Part shown: piece after piece, positions 34,243 to 44,000 of the stretch
Layout of the letters: each line of letters begins with the position of its first letter
Position numbering within the stretch: the first letter of the stretch is position 1
Source: Jiangella endophytica
Lineage (GTDB): Bacteria > Actinomycetota > Actinomycetes > Jiangellales > Jiangellaceae
DNA length: 64,000 bases
NCBI RefSeq assembly: GCF_003427025.1
Contig: NZ_QVAI01000015.1
Span: 152,206 to 216,205, forward strand
Direction of reading: 5' to 3'
Program-made: the position numbers and the translations under genes
The notes under the pieces: model-generated
Database searches by the model: none
What the model saw: only the letters and a program-made list of their open reading frames with translations
Told to the model about the DNA's origin: nothing

Positions 34243-35702
34243 CCCGCGGCCGTGGCCCGGGTGCCGCTCGCGCCGATCAGCAGCAGGCACTTCATGTCGA
34301 TCGCGTCGGTGTCGAGCTTGGCCAGGGTCGTGATGGTCAGCGACTCCTTCGCCCGGCCGACGTCGCGGCCCACGACGACCAGGGTGTCGGGGTCGCGGTG
34401 CTCGAGCAGGACGGTCTTCGCCTGCGCGACCTGAGTCGTGCGCGACCGCGACGCCGGGTTGTAGATCGCGAGCACCAGGTCGGCCTCCGCGATGGCGCGC
34501 AGCCGCCGCTCGATCAGCTCCCACGGTTTGAGGCGGTCCGACAGGCTCATGACCGCGAAGTCGCCACCGATCGGCGCGCCCGCCCTGGCCGCCACGGCCT
34601 GGACCGCCGAGAGGCCGGGGAGCACCCGGATCGGCACGTCGGCGTAGGCCTCGTCCTCGGCCGCCTCGAAGACCGCGGCGGCCATGCCGAAGATCCCGGC
34701 GTCGCCGCCGGAGACCACCGCGACCCGCTCGCCGTCCCTGGCCAGATCGAGGGCCAGCCGTGCCCGGTCGACCTCGACGGTGTTGCCCGACGCGTGGCGG
34801 GTCAGGCCCTCGCGCTGCGGGACCCGGTTGACGTACGGCGCGTACCCCACGACGTGCTGGACGCCGGCCAGCGCCTCGGTGACCTCCGGCGTGATCCAGT
34901 GGTCGGGTCCGGGACCGAGGCCGACGACCAGGAGCTCGGCGGCGGCGCGCGGCGGGCCGGCCGGCGGCGTCGTGCTGCCGGACCGGGCGGTGTCCCCGGG
35001 GACCACGATCAGGGAGAAGTACGGCACCGTCGACGGGTCGACGTCGGCGACCGGCAGCCAGCGCTCCTCGGCCATCGAGGCCCGCTCGACGTAGAGCGCG
35101 CCGTCGAGCCGTCCGGCCTGACGCAGCGCCGAGACGACGGCGGGGAAGGTGCGGCCGAGCTTCATGACGATCGCGCCGTCGGTGTCGGCGAGGCGGCGCG
35201 CGAGTTCGGCCTCGGGCAGCGTGCCGGGCAGGATCGTCAGGACGTCGGTCTGTCTGACCAGGGGCGACGCCACCGTCGCGGTCGCGGCGGCGACCGAGGT
35301 GACGCCGGGGACGACCTCGGTCTCGAAGCGGCCGGAGAGCCGGTCGTGCATGTACATGTACGAGCCGTAGAACAACGGGTCGCCCTCCGCGAGGACGACG
35401 ACGGTGCGGCCGGCCTCGAGGTGCGCCGCGAGACGTGCCGCGGACTCCTCGTAGAAGTCCGCCATCGCGCCGGCGTACCCGCCGGGATGGGACGTCGCGC
35501 CCGTCGTGACGGGGTAGCGCAGCTCCTCCTCGATCGCGTCGGCCGGGATGAGCTCGGCGGCGATACGGCGCGCGTTGGACTGCTTGCCGACACCGGCGTG
35601 GTAGGCGACGACGTCGGCCTCGGCGATGAGGCGGGCCGCCTTGCGGGTGATCAGCTCGGGGTCGCCGGGCCCGAGGCCGACGCCGTACAGGCGGCCGGTC
35701 AC
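34194..35702 (-). CDS. cobIJ: CobI-CobJ fusion: precorrin-2 C20- and precorrin-3B C17-methyltransferase
   Basis: A 502-residue fusion of two tetrapyrrole methylases. The first half is CobI: LYGVGLGPGDPELITRKAAR, VLAEGDPLFYGSYMYM and VVPGVTSVAAATA. The second half, after a Pro/Gly-rich linker near residue 245, is CobJ: LLVVGLGPGPDHWITPEVTE, VVGYAPYVNRVP, VVSGGDAGIFGMA and LAIYNPASRSRT. CobI methylates C20 and CobJ C17 with ring contraction. The fusion is a known actinobacterial arrangement. GTG 35702 overlaps the cobH stop (GTGA). Convergent overlap with cobM at the 3' end. Confidence 0.94.
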   Translation of the reverse strand: MTGRLYGVGLGPGDPELITRKAARLIAEADVVAYHAGVGKQSNARRIAAELIPADAIEEELRYPVTTGATSHPGGYAGAMADFYEESAARLAAHLEAGRTVVVLAEGDPLFYGSYMYMHDRLSGRFETEVVPGVTSVAAATATVASPLVRQTDVLTILPGTLPEAELARRLADTDGAIVMKLGRTFPAVVSALRQAGRLDGALYVERASMAEERWLPVADVDPSTVPYFSLIVVPGDTARSGSTTPPAGPPRAAAELLVVGLGPGPDHWITPEVTEALAGVQHVVGYAPYVNRVPQREGLTRHASGNTVEVDRARLALDLARDGERVAVVSGGDAGIFGMAAAVFEAAEDEAYADVPIRVLPGLSAVQAVAARAGAPIGGDFAVMSLSDRLKPWELIERRLRAIAEADLVLAIYNPASRSRTTQVAQAKTVLLEHRDPDTLVVVGRDVGRAKESLTITTLAKLDTDAIDMKCLLLIGASGTRATAAGQVWTPRFTERSRAGS

Positions 35703-36349
35703 TCCTGCTCCTGGGCCAGCGCGTTGAGAGCCGAGGCCGCCATCGCCGACCCGCCGCGTCGGCCGTGTGCCGTGAGGTAGGGGATGTCGAGCTCGAACGA
35801 GGCGAGCGCCTGCTTGGACTCGGCCGCCCCGACGAAGCCGACCGGGATGCCGATGATCGCGGCCGGCCGCGGCGCTCCGTCGAGCAACATCTCGAGCAGG
35901 TGGAACAGGGCGGTGGGCGCGTTGCCGAACGCCACGACGGCCCCGTCGAGCCGGTCCGCCCACAGCGACACGGCGGCGGCCGACCGGGTCGTCGACCACG
36001 CCTCGGCCAGGCCCGCCACCCGCTCGTCCTGGAGCAGGCACAGGACGTCGTTGTCCCGGGGCAGCCGGGCCCGGGTGACGCCCGCGGCGACCATCGTCGC
36101 GTCGGTCAGGATCGGGGCGCCCGCCCGCAGCGCGTCGCGCGCGGCCCCGACCAGGCGCGGGTGGATGTCCAGATCCTTCGTCAGGTCGACCTGCCCGCAG
36201 GCGTGCACCATGCGGACGGCGACCTTCTCGGCGTCGGCCGGCAGGCGCGACAGGTCGGACTCGGCCCGGATCGTGGCGAAGGACTCGGCATAGATCGCGG
36301 CGCCGTCGTCGGCGTAGTCGAAACGGCGGGTCGGTCGGGTGACGCTCAC
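35699..36349 (-). CDS. cobH: precorrin-8X methylmutase
   Basis: A 216-residue CobH/CbiC enzyme moving the C11 methyl group to C12 to form hydrogenobyrinate. Typical text: IYAESFATIRAESDLSRLPA, VRMVHACGQVDLTKDL (the catalytic His in VHACG), PILTDATMVAAGVTRARL, FGNAPTALFHLLEML and IIGIPVGFVGAAESK. GTG 36349 overlaps the cobG stop (GTGA); translation of cobG, cobH and cobIJ is therefore coupled. Upstream in-frame Arg-rich sequence is a shadow of cobG. Confidence 0.94.
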   Translation of the reverse strand: MSVTRPTRRFDYADDGAAIYAESFATIRAESDLSRLPADAEKVAVRMVHACGQVDLTKDLDIHPRLVGAARDALRAGAPILTDATMVAAGVTRARLPRDNDVLCLLQDERVAGLAEAWSTTRSAAAVSLWADRLDGAVVAFGNAPTALFHLLEMLLDGAPRPAAIIGIPVGFVGAAESKQALASFELDIPYLTAHGRRGGSAMAASALNALAQEQE

Positions 36350-37224
36350 GGGATCTCCAGGTCGGGGATGACGATGCTGCGCCACGGCGTGACGATGACC
36401 TCGGCGCCGGCGCGCTCGAGGAGTGTCGCGGCGTGCTCGGGGACGAGCAGGCCGTCGGGCACCGCGAGATGCTCGGCGCCACGGCCGTCGTCCTGCGTCA
36501 GGATGCCGTACGGCGGCGGCTGCGCGCTGACGCGGGCGCGGGGATCTCGCCCGGGCGGCCGGCCGAGCAGTTCCGCTCCGCCCTCGGGCAGCTCGTCCAC
36601 GTGCCACCTCGCCGTCTCGCCCTCGCCGCGGCGGTCGAGGAACCCGCGGGCGTGCTCGAGCAGCGCCTGGGGTGCGTGGCCGAGCGGGACCAGCGGACCC
36701 CAGTGGTGGGAGCCGATCCGCACCTGTGCGGTGCGGGCGTCGACGGCCGTCAGCCCGAGGTCGAGCGGCCGGTCGGCGACGTCGCCCCGGCCGTCGTCGA
36801 GGACGAACAGGAAGCGGCCGGCCAGCGCCGTGAACGCGCGGTCGGCGCAGAGCAGACGGTCCAGATCACGGGCCGTTCGCCGCAGGTCGGCACGGCCGCC
36901 CAGCCGGCCGGTCAGGGGCGAGACCACGATGTTGCGCACGAGCTCGTGACTGCGCGACGGCACCAACCCGGCGGCGTCCAGCGCGTCGACGAGGGACGGC
37001 GCGATGCAGCCGCCGGAGTGCTCGATGCCGCGCAACTGGAGGTTGCCGCGCTTGGTCAGCTGTACCGTCCCGTCGGCGTGCTCCTCGGCGATGACCAGCA
37101 GCGATCTCAGCGCGGCCGTCGGCAGTAGCCCGCCCACGAGGCGCAGGCGCACGAGTGCGCCGTCGCCGGCGATCCACGGCCGCAGCACCCCGGGGCAGCG
37201 GTCGGGGCGGGAACGGGTCGTCAC
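36346..37224 (-). CDS. cobG: short CobG-like precorrin-3B synthase
   Basis: A 292-residue member of the nitrite/sulfite-reductase-like CobG group, expected to hydroxylate precorrin-3A with O2. The first ferredoxin-like half is clear: DGALVRLRLVGGLLPTAALR, GTVQLTKRGNLQLRGI and ELVRNIVVSPLTG. A later half-domain reads VSAQPPPYGILTQDD. The protein is shorter than described CobG proteins (about 360-460), and I cannot find the cysteine pattern (C-x5-C and C-x3-C) that holds the 4Fe-4S cluster; only three scattered cysteines exist. It may be reduced, inactive, or use another cofactor. First gene of the cobG-cobH-cobIJ operon. Confidence 0.75.
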   Translation of the reverse strand: MTTRSRPDRCPGVLRPWIAGDGALVRLRLVGGLLPTAALRSLLVIAEEHADGTVQLTKRGNLQLRGIEHSGGCIAPSLVDALDAAGLVPSRSHELVRNIVVSPLTGRLGGRADLRRTARDLDRLLCADRAFTALAGRFLFVLDDGRGDVADRPLDLGLTAVDARTAQVRIGSHHWGPLVPLGHAPQALLEHARGFLDRRGEGETARWHVDELPEGGAELLGRPPGRDPRARVSAQPPPYGILTQDDGRGAEHLAVPDGLLVPEHAATLLERAGAEVIVTPWRSIVIPDLEIP

Positions 37225-37282
37225 GCGACGATGGTGCCACGCGCGTCGCGGACCGCTGAGTGGGAAGGGTCACACAGCCCTG

Positions 37283-37310
37283 TTGTGTTCGTGGCCCACC
37301 CTGCTAGGTT
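37283..37310 (+). promoter_or_regulatory. promoter of the BtuF-like/cobN operon
   Basis: TTGTGT (37283-37288) and TAGGTT (37305-37310) are separated by 16 bases and lie directly before cobalamin riboswitch 2, in the gap divergent from cobG. Confidence 0.55.
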
Positions 37311-37314
37311 CATC

Positions 37315-37484
37315 TCGCCAGTCAACTCAGCAATGAGCCAGGGAACCCGGTGTGAATCCGGGACTGACGCGCAGCGGTGAGGGTGACGGGCGGAGCACGA
37401 TGCCACTGGACGCGAGTCCGGGAAGGCGCTCCGTCCGGTCGAACCCGAGTCCGAAGACCTGCTGGCCGTGGACCTCGTGTCCAC
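37315..37484 (+). ncRNA. cobalamin riboswitch 2 with downstream hairpin
   Basis: The conserved core GGGAACCCGGTGTGAATCC, then GCGCAGCGGTGAGGG and the AGTCCGAAGACCTG box, are all present. GCCAG (37317-37321) and CTGGC (37462-37466) can close P1. A further stem GTGGAC/GTCCAC (37468-37484) lies between the aptamer and the btuF-like start and may be part of the switching platform. It should repress importer and cobN expression when cobalamin is plentiful. Confidence 0.9.
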
Positions 37485-37536
37485 GACACCCGATCACCAG
37501 GCATCGCGACAAATGCCTCCGGACGAGAGAGCTGCC

Positions 37537-38532
37537 ATGACGTCGTTGCGTCCTGCCCGGAGGGCTGCCGGCCTGCTGGCCGGCCTGGCGCTGCTGGGTG
37601 CCTGTACCGGGGCACCCGAGATGGACGACGCCGTCGCCGAAGGCGGCAACTTCCCGGCCAGCGTCACCAGTTGCGAGTTCACGACCACGGTCGACGCCGC
37701 GCCGACGCAGGTCGTCACCGTCTACCAGGGAGCGACCGAGGTGATGCTCGCCCTCGGCCTGCAGGACCACCTGCTGGCGACCTACGGCCTCGACGACGCC
37801 GTCGCCGACCGGTGGGCCGACGCCTACGAGGCGATCCCGGTCATCGAGGGCGACAGCGCGCCGTCGCGTGAGGACCTGCTGAGCCGCGGAGCGGACTTCG
37901 TCTACGGCTCCTACATCAGTGCCTTCGAGGACAAGACCGCCGGCTCGCGGGAGGAGCTCGCCGACCTGGGCGTGGCGGCCTACGTCTCGCCGTTCAGCTG
38001 CGGTACGCCCGAGACCAGCGAGCCGGCCAGTTTCGAGAACGTCTGGGCGGAGGTCCACGACATCGCGACGCTGTTCGACGTCGAGGACCGCGCCGAGGAC
38101 TTCATCGAGCAACAGCAGAGCGAGCTGGTGCGGATCGAGGCCGAGCAGGCCGGCGAGGGACTGTCGATCTTCTGGTACGACTCCGGCGACAAGGTGCCCT
38201 ACACCGGGGTCGGGACCGGCGCGCCGCAGATCATCATCGACACGGTCGGCGCCACCAACCCGTTCGCCTCGGTCAAGGGCAACTGGGCCGACGTGAGCTG
38301 GGAGAAGGTCATCGCCGCCGACCCCGACGTGATCGTGCTCGCGGACGCCTCGTGGTCGACCGCGCAGGAGAAGATCGACTATCTCGAGAACGACCCGGTG
38401 CTGAGCCGGCTGCGGGCGGTCCAGGCCGGGAGCTACGTCACGCTCCCGTTCTCCGAGACCACGCCGGGTGTCCGTGTCCTCGACGGCGCCGCCCACGTCT
38501 CCGAACAGCTCGCCGACCTGCCGATCGGCTGA
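37537..38532 (+). CDS. BtuF-like corrinoid-binding lipoprotein
   Basis: A 331-residue extracellular binding protein of the siderophore/B12 class (PF01497-like). The lipobox is LLGAC near residues 19-23. The mature part contains VVTVYQGATEVMLALGL, VIEGDSAPSREDLLSRGADF and DPDVIVLADASWS, the usual two-lobe pattern. With a cobalamin riboswitch upstream and permease and ATPase genes following, cobalamin or cobinamide is the likely ligand. Actinobacterial relatives are sometimes annotated as F420-0 transporters, so that label is a rival. ATG 37537 is chosen because the lipoprotein signal begins there; ATG 37513 is possible. Confidence 0.8.
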   Translation: MTSLRPARRAAGLLAGLALLGACTGAPEMDDAVAEGGNFPASVTSCEFTTTVDAAPTQVVTVYQGATEVMLALGLQDHLLATYGLDDAVADRWADAYEAIPVIEGDSAPSREDLLSRGADFVYGSYISAFEDKTAGSREELADLGVAAYVSPFSCGTPETSEPASFENVWAEVHDIATLFDVEDRAEDFIEQQQSELVRIEAEQAGEGLSIFWYDSGDKVPYTGVGTGAPQIIIDTVGATNPFASVKGNWADVSWEKVIAADPDVIVLADASWSTAQEKIDYLENDPVLSRLRAVQAGSYVTLPFSETTPGVRVLDGAAHVSEQLADLPIG

Positions 38533-38534
38533 GG

Positions 38535-39593
38535 GTGCACGTCGCCGCACCGCCGGTCGTCGCCCGGACCCGGCGACCCGGCGTGATCATCGCGATGGCG
38601 GTCGTGCTGCTGTCGTCGATGGTGGCCGCGCTCGCGCTCGGCGCGGTGTCGATGCCCGTGGGGTCGGTCCTGGAGGTCGTCGGCCGGCGCCTGGGCGTGG
38701 CCGACGCCGACGTCTCGCTGCTCGACGACCAGATCGTCTGGCAACTGCGCCTGCCCCGGGTCCTCGGCGCCGCCGCGACCGGGGCGGGCCTGGCCCTGGT
38801 CGGCGCCGTCCTGCAGTCGCTGACCCGCAACGACCTGGCCGACCCCTATCTGCTGGGCATCTCCGGCGGCGCCTCGGTCGGCGCCGTCATGGTGATCGTC
38901 CTCGGTGTGTCGGTGGCCGGGATCACCGGCTCGGCCATGCTGACCGCCGGTGCCTTCGCCGGAGCGCTGGCAGCTCTGCTCGTGGTGCTGCTGCTCGCGA
39001 GCGATCGCACGGGTGCGCTGCCGCCGGCCCGCACGATCCTGGCCGGCGTCGCGGTCGGCCAGATCTGCGCGGCCTACACGGCCTTCGTCGTGATCATGAG
39101 CGGTGACAGCGACGCGGCGCGCCGCGTGCTGAGCTGGACACTGGGATCGCTGGCGGGCGTGCGCTGGGGCTCGGCGATCTTCCTGGTGGTCGTGACCCTG
39201 GTGGTCGCGGTGGTGGTCATGGCCTTCGCCTCTGATCTCGACGCCTTCGCCTTCGGCGAGTCCGCGGCCGGGTCCCTCGGGGTGAACGTCAGCCGGCTGC
39301 GCTGGCTGCTCATGGTCGTGACCGCGCTGCTGACGGCGTGTCTGGTGTCGTACACGGGCGCGATCGGCTTCGTCGGTCTCGTGGTGCCGCACATCGCCCG
39401 CATGCTGATCGGCGTCCGGCACCATCGGCTGCTGCCGGCCAGTGCGCTCGGTGGAGCGACGCTCCTCGTCTGGGCCGACACCGCGGCCCGGTCGCTGGTG
39501 AGCAGCCAGGAGATCCCGGTGGGCGTGGTCACGGCCGCGGTCGGCGCGCCGGTGTTCGCCGTCCTGCTGAGGAAGGCGAGGAAGCGCGCATGA
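38535..39593 (+). CDS. BtuC-like ABC transporter permease
   Basis: A 352-residue FecCD/BtuC-family permease with about ten membrane segments. Signature stretches: RLPRVLGAAATGAGLALVGA, DPYLLGISGGASVGA, GVAVGQICAAYTAF, LGSLAGVRWG and VSYTGAIGFVGLVVPHIARM, the last being the coupling region contacting the ATPase. The GTG at 38535 lies three bases after the preceding stop; no clear ribosome-binding site precedes it, so coupling is likely and the exact start is less certain. Its stop overlaps the ATPase start (ATGA). Confidence 0.86.
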   Translation: MHVAAPPVVARTRRPGVIIAMAVVLLSSMVAALALGAVSMPVGSVLEVVGRRLGVADADVSLLDDQIVWQLRLPRVLGAAATGAGLALVGAVLQSLTRNDLADPYLLGISGGASVGAVMVIVLGVSVAGITGSAMLTAGAFAGALAALLVVLLLASDRTGALPPARTILAGVAVGQICAAYTAFVVIMSGDSDAARRVLSWTLGSLAGVRWGSAIFLVVVTLVVAVVVMAFASDLDAFAFGESAAGSLGVNVSRLRWLLMVVTALLTACLVSYTGAIGFVGLVVPHIARMLIGVRHHRLLPASALGGATLLVWADTAARSLVSSQEIPVGVVTAAVGAPVFAVLLRKARKRA

Positions 39594-40351
39594 GAGTGGA
39601 CGTGCGTGCGGTGAGCTGGGGCGTCGGCGGGCGCCGCATCGTCGACGGCGTGAGCCTGACCTGCGAGCCGGGCACAGTCACCGGCCTGCTCGGCCCCAAC
39701 GGCTCGGGCAAGACCTCGTTGCTGCACGTCCTGTCCGGACTGCGCGCCCCCGCGGAGGGCGCCGTGCTCGTCGACGGCCGGGACCTGCACGCCATGGACG
39801 CGCGGACGCGGGCACGTCGGGTGGCACTGGTGGAGCAGCACGCCTCGACCGACCTGGACCTGAGTGTCCGCGAGGTCGTCGAACTGGGCCGGATCCCGCA
39901 TCGTGGGCGCTGGCCGGCCGGGGCCGCCGAGGGCGGCGAGGCGATCGAGGCGGCGATGCGCATCGGTCGCGTCGCGGAGCTGGCGGGCCGCCGCTGGCAG
40001 ACATTGTCCGGCGGTGAACGTCAGCGCGCCCAGCTCGCGCGGGCGCTCGCCCAGGAACCGGCGACGCTGATCCTGGACGAGCCGACCAACCATCTCGACC
40101 TCGGGCACCAGCTCGACTTCATGCGGACCGTCCGCGGCCTGGGCCTCACCACCATCGCGGCGCTGCACGATCTGGACCTCGCCGCCGCCTTCTGCGACCG
40201 GCTCGTGGTGTTGAACGCCGGGCGCGTCGTGGCGCAGGGGCCGGCCGCCGACGTCCTGACGTCGCAGCTGGTGGCCGACGTCTACGGGGTCACCGCCCAT
40301 GTCGAGCGTCACCACCGCGCCGACCGTCTGCACGTGGTGTGGGAACGATGA
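39590..40351 (+). CDS. BtuD-like ABC transporter ATP-binding protein
   Basis: A 253-residue ABC ATPase of the FepC/BtuD group. Walker A GPNGSGKTS, Q-loop VALVEQHAS, signature LSGGERQRAQLARAL, Walker B TLILDEPTNHLD and the switch His in ALHDLDLA are intact. It energises the BtuC-like permease; the ATG overlaps the permease stop and the TGA overlaps the next start. Confidence 0.9.
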   Translation: MRVDVRAVSWGVGGRRIVDGVSLTCEPGTVTGLLGPNGSGKTSLLHVLSGLRAPAEGAVLVDGRDLHAMDARTRARRVALVEQHASTDLDLSVREVVELGRIPHRGRWPAGAAEGGEAIEAAMRIGRVAELAGRRWQTLSGGERQRAQLARALAQEPATLILDEPTNHLDLGHQLDFMRTVRGLGLTTIAALHDLDLAAAFCDRLVVLNAGRVVAQGPAADVLTSQLVADVYGVTAHVERHHRADRLHVVWER

Positions 40352-41073
40352 GCGCCGTCGTGCTGGTCGGGATGTCGGTCCGGGAGGACGCGACCCGCGA
40401 CGAGCTGGCCGCCCTGGCCGCGACACGCGACGACTGCACCCTCGCCTTCCTCCAGTTGGGCGAGCCGTCGCTGCCGGCGGAGCTCACCCGGCTGGCCGGC
40501 CAGGGCTGCCCCCGGATCGTCCTCGTCGGGGTCTGCCTGGCGCCCCGGGCGATCGCACGGTCCTGGCTGCGCCGGGTCGCCGCCCACTGGAAGCGTGAGC
40601 GGACCGGGCCGGTGCCCGAGCTGGTCGTCGCACCCGGCATCCTGCGGGCGATCGACCCCGGACGTCTCGACGCTCTCGTCGTCGCGGCCGCTGCCTCGCC
40701 GTCCGGGCGGGTCAGCGGCACGGAGGCGTCGCTGGAGTCGCCGGGCTGGGAGGACGTGCCAGGACATCGCCATCACGTGCTGGTCTGCCGCGGCCCTCGG
40801 TGCACCGCACGGGGATCCGACGAGACCGCGGCCGCGCTCGGCAGCGCGCTGGGCGAGGCGGGCCTCGGCGACGACGACGTCCTGGTCGCGCAGACCGGCT
40901 GCCTCTTCCCGTGTAACCACGCGCCGCTGGTCGTGGTCCATCCCGACGACGTCTGGTACGGGCGGGTGGGCCCCGAGGCCTGCCGCGACATCGTCGAGCA
41001 CCACCTGCTGGGCGGCCGTCCGGTCCAGGACCGGCGGCTGGCCAGATCCGTGAGATCCGAGGAGGAACCATGA
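40348..41073 (+). CDS. CbiX-like domain fused to a thioredoxin-like 2Fe-2S ferredoxin domain
   Basis: A 241-residue two-part protein. Residues 1 to about 130 resemble a CbiX/SirB chelatase half-domain (VVLVGMSVREDATRDELAAL and RIVLVGVCLAPRAI), but the metal-binding His of CbiX (GHGS) is replaced here by GMSV, so catalysis is doubtful. Residues about 145-225 have the cysteine spacing of thioredoxin-like 2Fe-2S ferredoxins: VCRGPRC, then QTGCLFPCNHAPLVVV and DDVWYGRV. It sits directly before cobN with ATGA overlaps on both sides. Related ferredoxins link CobN and CobW in other bacteria. A role in electron or cobalt handling during cobalt insertion is likely but not shown. Confidence 0.75.
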   Translation: MSAVVLVGMSVREDATRDELAALAATRDDCTLAFLQLGEPSLPAELTRLAGQGCPRIVLVGVCLAPRAIARSWLRRVAAHWKRERTGPVPELVVAPGILRAIDPGRLDALVVAAAASPSGRVSGTEASLESPGWEDVPGHRHHVLVCRGPRCTARGSDETAAALGSALGEAGLGDDDVLVAQTGCLFPCNHAPLVVVHPDDVWYGRVGPEACRDIVEHHLLGGRPVQDRRLARSVRSEEEP

Positions 41074-44000
41074 CGCGCATCGCGCTGCTGTCCACGTCCG
41101 ACACCGATCTGCTGTCGGCCCGTGCGAGCGGTGCCGCCTACACGTTGGCCAACCCCGCGCGCCTCGACGTCAGCGCCGATCTCCCGGCCGTGATCGAGAG
41201 CGCCGATCTGGTGGTGGTCCGCATCCTCGGCACGGCGGACTCCTGGCGCCACGGTCTCGACGCCGTGCTGGCGGCCGGTGTGCCGGTGGTCGTCCTCGGC
41301 GGGGAGCAGACCCCAGACGCGGAGCTGATGAGTCACTCGACCGTGCCGGTCGGGGTCGCGGCCGACGCGCACCGCTATCTCGCGGAGGGCGGGCCGGCGA
41401 ACCTCGCGCAGCTGCACGCGTTCCTCTCCGACACCGTGCTCCTGACGGGGACCGGCTTCGAGTCGCCCGCGGTCGTCCCCGAGTGGGGAGTGGCGGCGCG
41501 GGCCGAAGCGGCGACCGGCCGGCCGCGCATCGGCATCCTCTACTACCGCGCCCATGAGGCGAGCGGGAACAACGACTTCGCACATGCTCTCGCCGACGCC
41601 GTCGACGCCACCGGCGAGGCGGTGGGGGTGCCGATCTTCAGCTCGTCGCTGCGCGCCGCTCCCGACGACCTGTTCGCCGAGCTCGGCACCCTCGACGCGC
41701 TGATCGTCACGGTCCTGGCGGCCGGCGGCACCCGGCCCGGCACCGTCAGCGCCGGCGGCGACGACGAGTCGTGGGACGTCGAGCGCTTGAAGGCGCTGGA
41801 CATCCCGATCCTCCAGGGGCTGTGCCTCACCTCCAGCCGGGCCGACTGGGCGGCGTCCGACGACGGCGTCACCCCGCTGGACTCGGCCAACCAGATCGCG
41901 ATCCCGGAGTTCGACGGCCGGATCATCACCGCGCCGTTCTCGTTCAAGGAGATCGACCCGGACGGGCTGCCGCGCTACGTCGCCGATGACGAGCGCTGTG
42001 CCCGGGTCGCCGGCATCGCCGTCGCCCACGCCCGTTTGCGCCACGTTCCGCCGGCCGGCCGCAGGATCGCGGTGATGCTCTCCGCCTACCCGACGAAGCA
42101 CTCCCGCGTCGGCAACGCCGTGGGCCTGGACACCCCGGTCTCGGCCGTGCGCCTGCTGCGCGCGATGCGCGAGCGAGGATATGACCTCGGCGCTCCCGGG
42201 GACATCCCCGGGCTCGACCTCGCGGACGACACCGAGGCCGGCAACGCGCTGATCCACGCGCTGATCGCCGCCGGCGGCCAGGACGAGGAGTGGCTCACCA
42301 ACGCCCAGCTCAGCGAGAGCCACGTCCGCATCGGCGCCGATCAGTACGCCGAGTGGTTCGCCGCACTCCATCCCGACCTCCGCGAGGCCGTGACCGAGAC
42401 GTGGGGCGCGCCGCCCGGCGAGCTCTTCGTCAACGACGCGCGCGAACTCGTGCTGGCCACGATCCAGGCCGGCAACGTCGTCATCCTGATCCAGCCGCCG
42501 CGCGGTTTCGGTGAGAACCCGGTCGCGATCTACCACGATCCCGACCTGGCGCCATCGCACCACTACCTCGCGGCGTATCGCTGGCTGGCGAACGGGTTCG
42601 GCGCCCACGCCGTCATCCATCTCGGGAAGCACGGCTCGATGGAGTGGCTGCCGGGCAAGAACGCCGCGCTGTCCGCGGCGTGCGCGACCGACGCCGCGAT
42701 CGGCGACCTGCCGTTGATCTACCCGTTCCTCGTCAACGATCCGGGTGAAGGGGCCCAGGCCAAGCGCCGTGCCCATGCGACCATCGTCGACCACCTGATC
42801 CCGCCGATGGCCCGGGCGGAGTCGTACGGCGACATCGCCAAGCTCGAGCAGCTGCTCGACGAGTACGCGAACATCGCCGCGATGGACCCGGCCAAGCTGC
42901 CGGCCATCAGAGCACAGATCTGGACGCTGATGCACGCTGCCCAGCTGCACCAGGACCTCGGCCTCGAGGAGCGTCCCGGCGACGAGGAGTTCGACGACTT
43001 CATCCTGCACGTCGACGGCTGGCTCTGCGAGGTCAAGGACGCGCAGATCCGCGACGGCCTGCACATCCTCGGCCAGGCGCCGCAGGGCGAGGCGCGGGTC
43101 GGCCTCGTGCTCGCGATCCTGCGCGCGACGCAGATCTGGGGCGGCGACGCCGGCGCGCTGCCGGGCCTTCGAGCGGCGCTGGGACTGAAGGACGGCGCCG
43201 AGCTCGGTGCCGTCGACGCGATCGAGGCGCAGGCCACGGCGCTCGTCCAGGCCATGGAGGACGCCGGGTGGGACGCCGCTACGGCCCGGACGGTTCACGA
43301 CGACCCCGTGGTCGTCCGCATCCTCGAGTTCGCCGCCACCGAGGTCGTCCCGAGGCTGGCGAGGACGACCGATGAGATCGGTGCCGTGCTGCACGCTCTC
43401 GACGGCGGGTTCGTCTCCGCCGGACCGTCCGGTTCACCGTTGCGCGGACTGGTCAACGTGCTGCCCACCGGCCGCAACTTCTACACCGTCGACCCCAAGG
43501 CCGTGCCGTCCAGGCTGGCGTGGGAGACCGGCCGGGCGATGGCCGACTCGCTGATCGAGCGCCACCTGGCCGACACGGGGGAGTACCCGCGATCGGTCGG
43601 GCTCTCGGTGTGGGGCACCTCGGCGATGCGCACGTCCGGTGACGACATCGCCGAGGTCCTGGCGCTGATCGGCGTCGAGCCGGAGTGGGACGAGGCCTCA
43701 CGCCGGGTCAACGGCCTGCGGGTCGTGCCGCTCGACGAGCTCGGCCGCCCTCGGATCGATGTCACGGTGCGCATCTCCGGCTTCTTCCGCGACGCGTTCC
43801 CGCATGTCATCGGCATCCTCGACGACGCGATCCGGCAGGTCGCCGAGCTGGACGAGCCCGACGACCACAACTATCTCCGCGCCCACGCGCAGCGCGATCT
43901 GGCCGGCCACGGCGACCCGCGCCGCGCCACGACCCGCATCTTCGGCTCGAAGCCCGGCTCGTACGGCGCCGGCATCCTGCAGGTCGTCGAGGCCGGGAAC

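Noticed and set aside
40773..43394. 873-codon open frame on the minus strand under cobN
   Set aside because: It is an antisense shadow of the clear plus-strand ferredoxin-fusion and cobN genes; low-complexity Arg/Gly/Asp/Val text with no domain.
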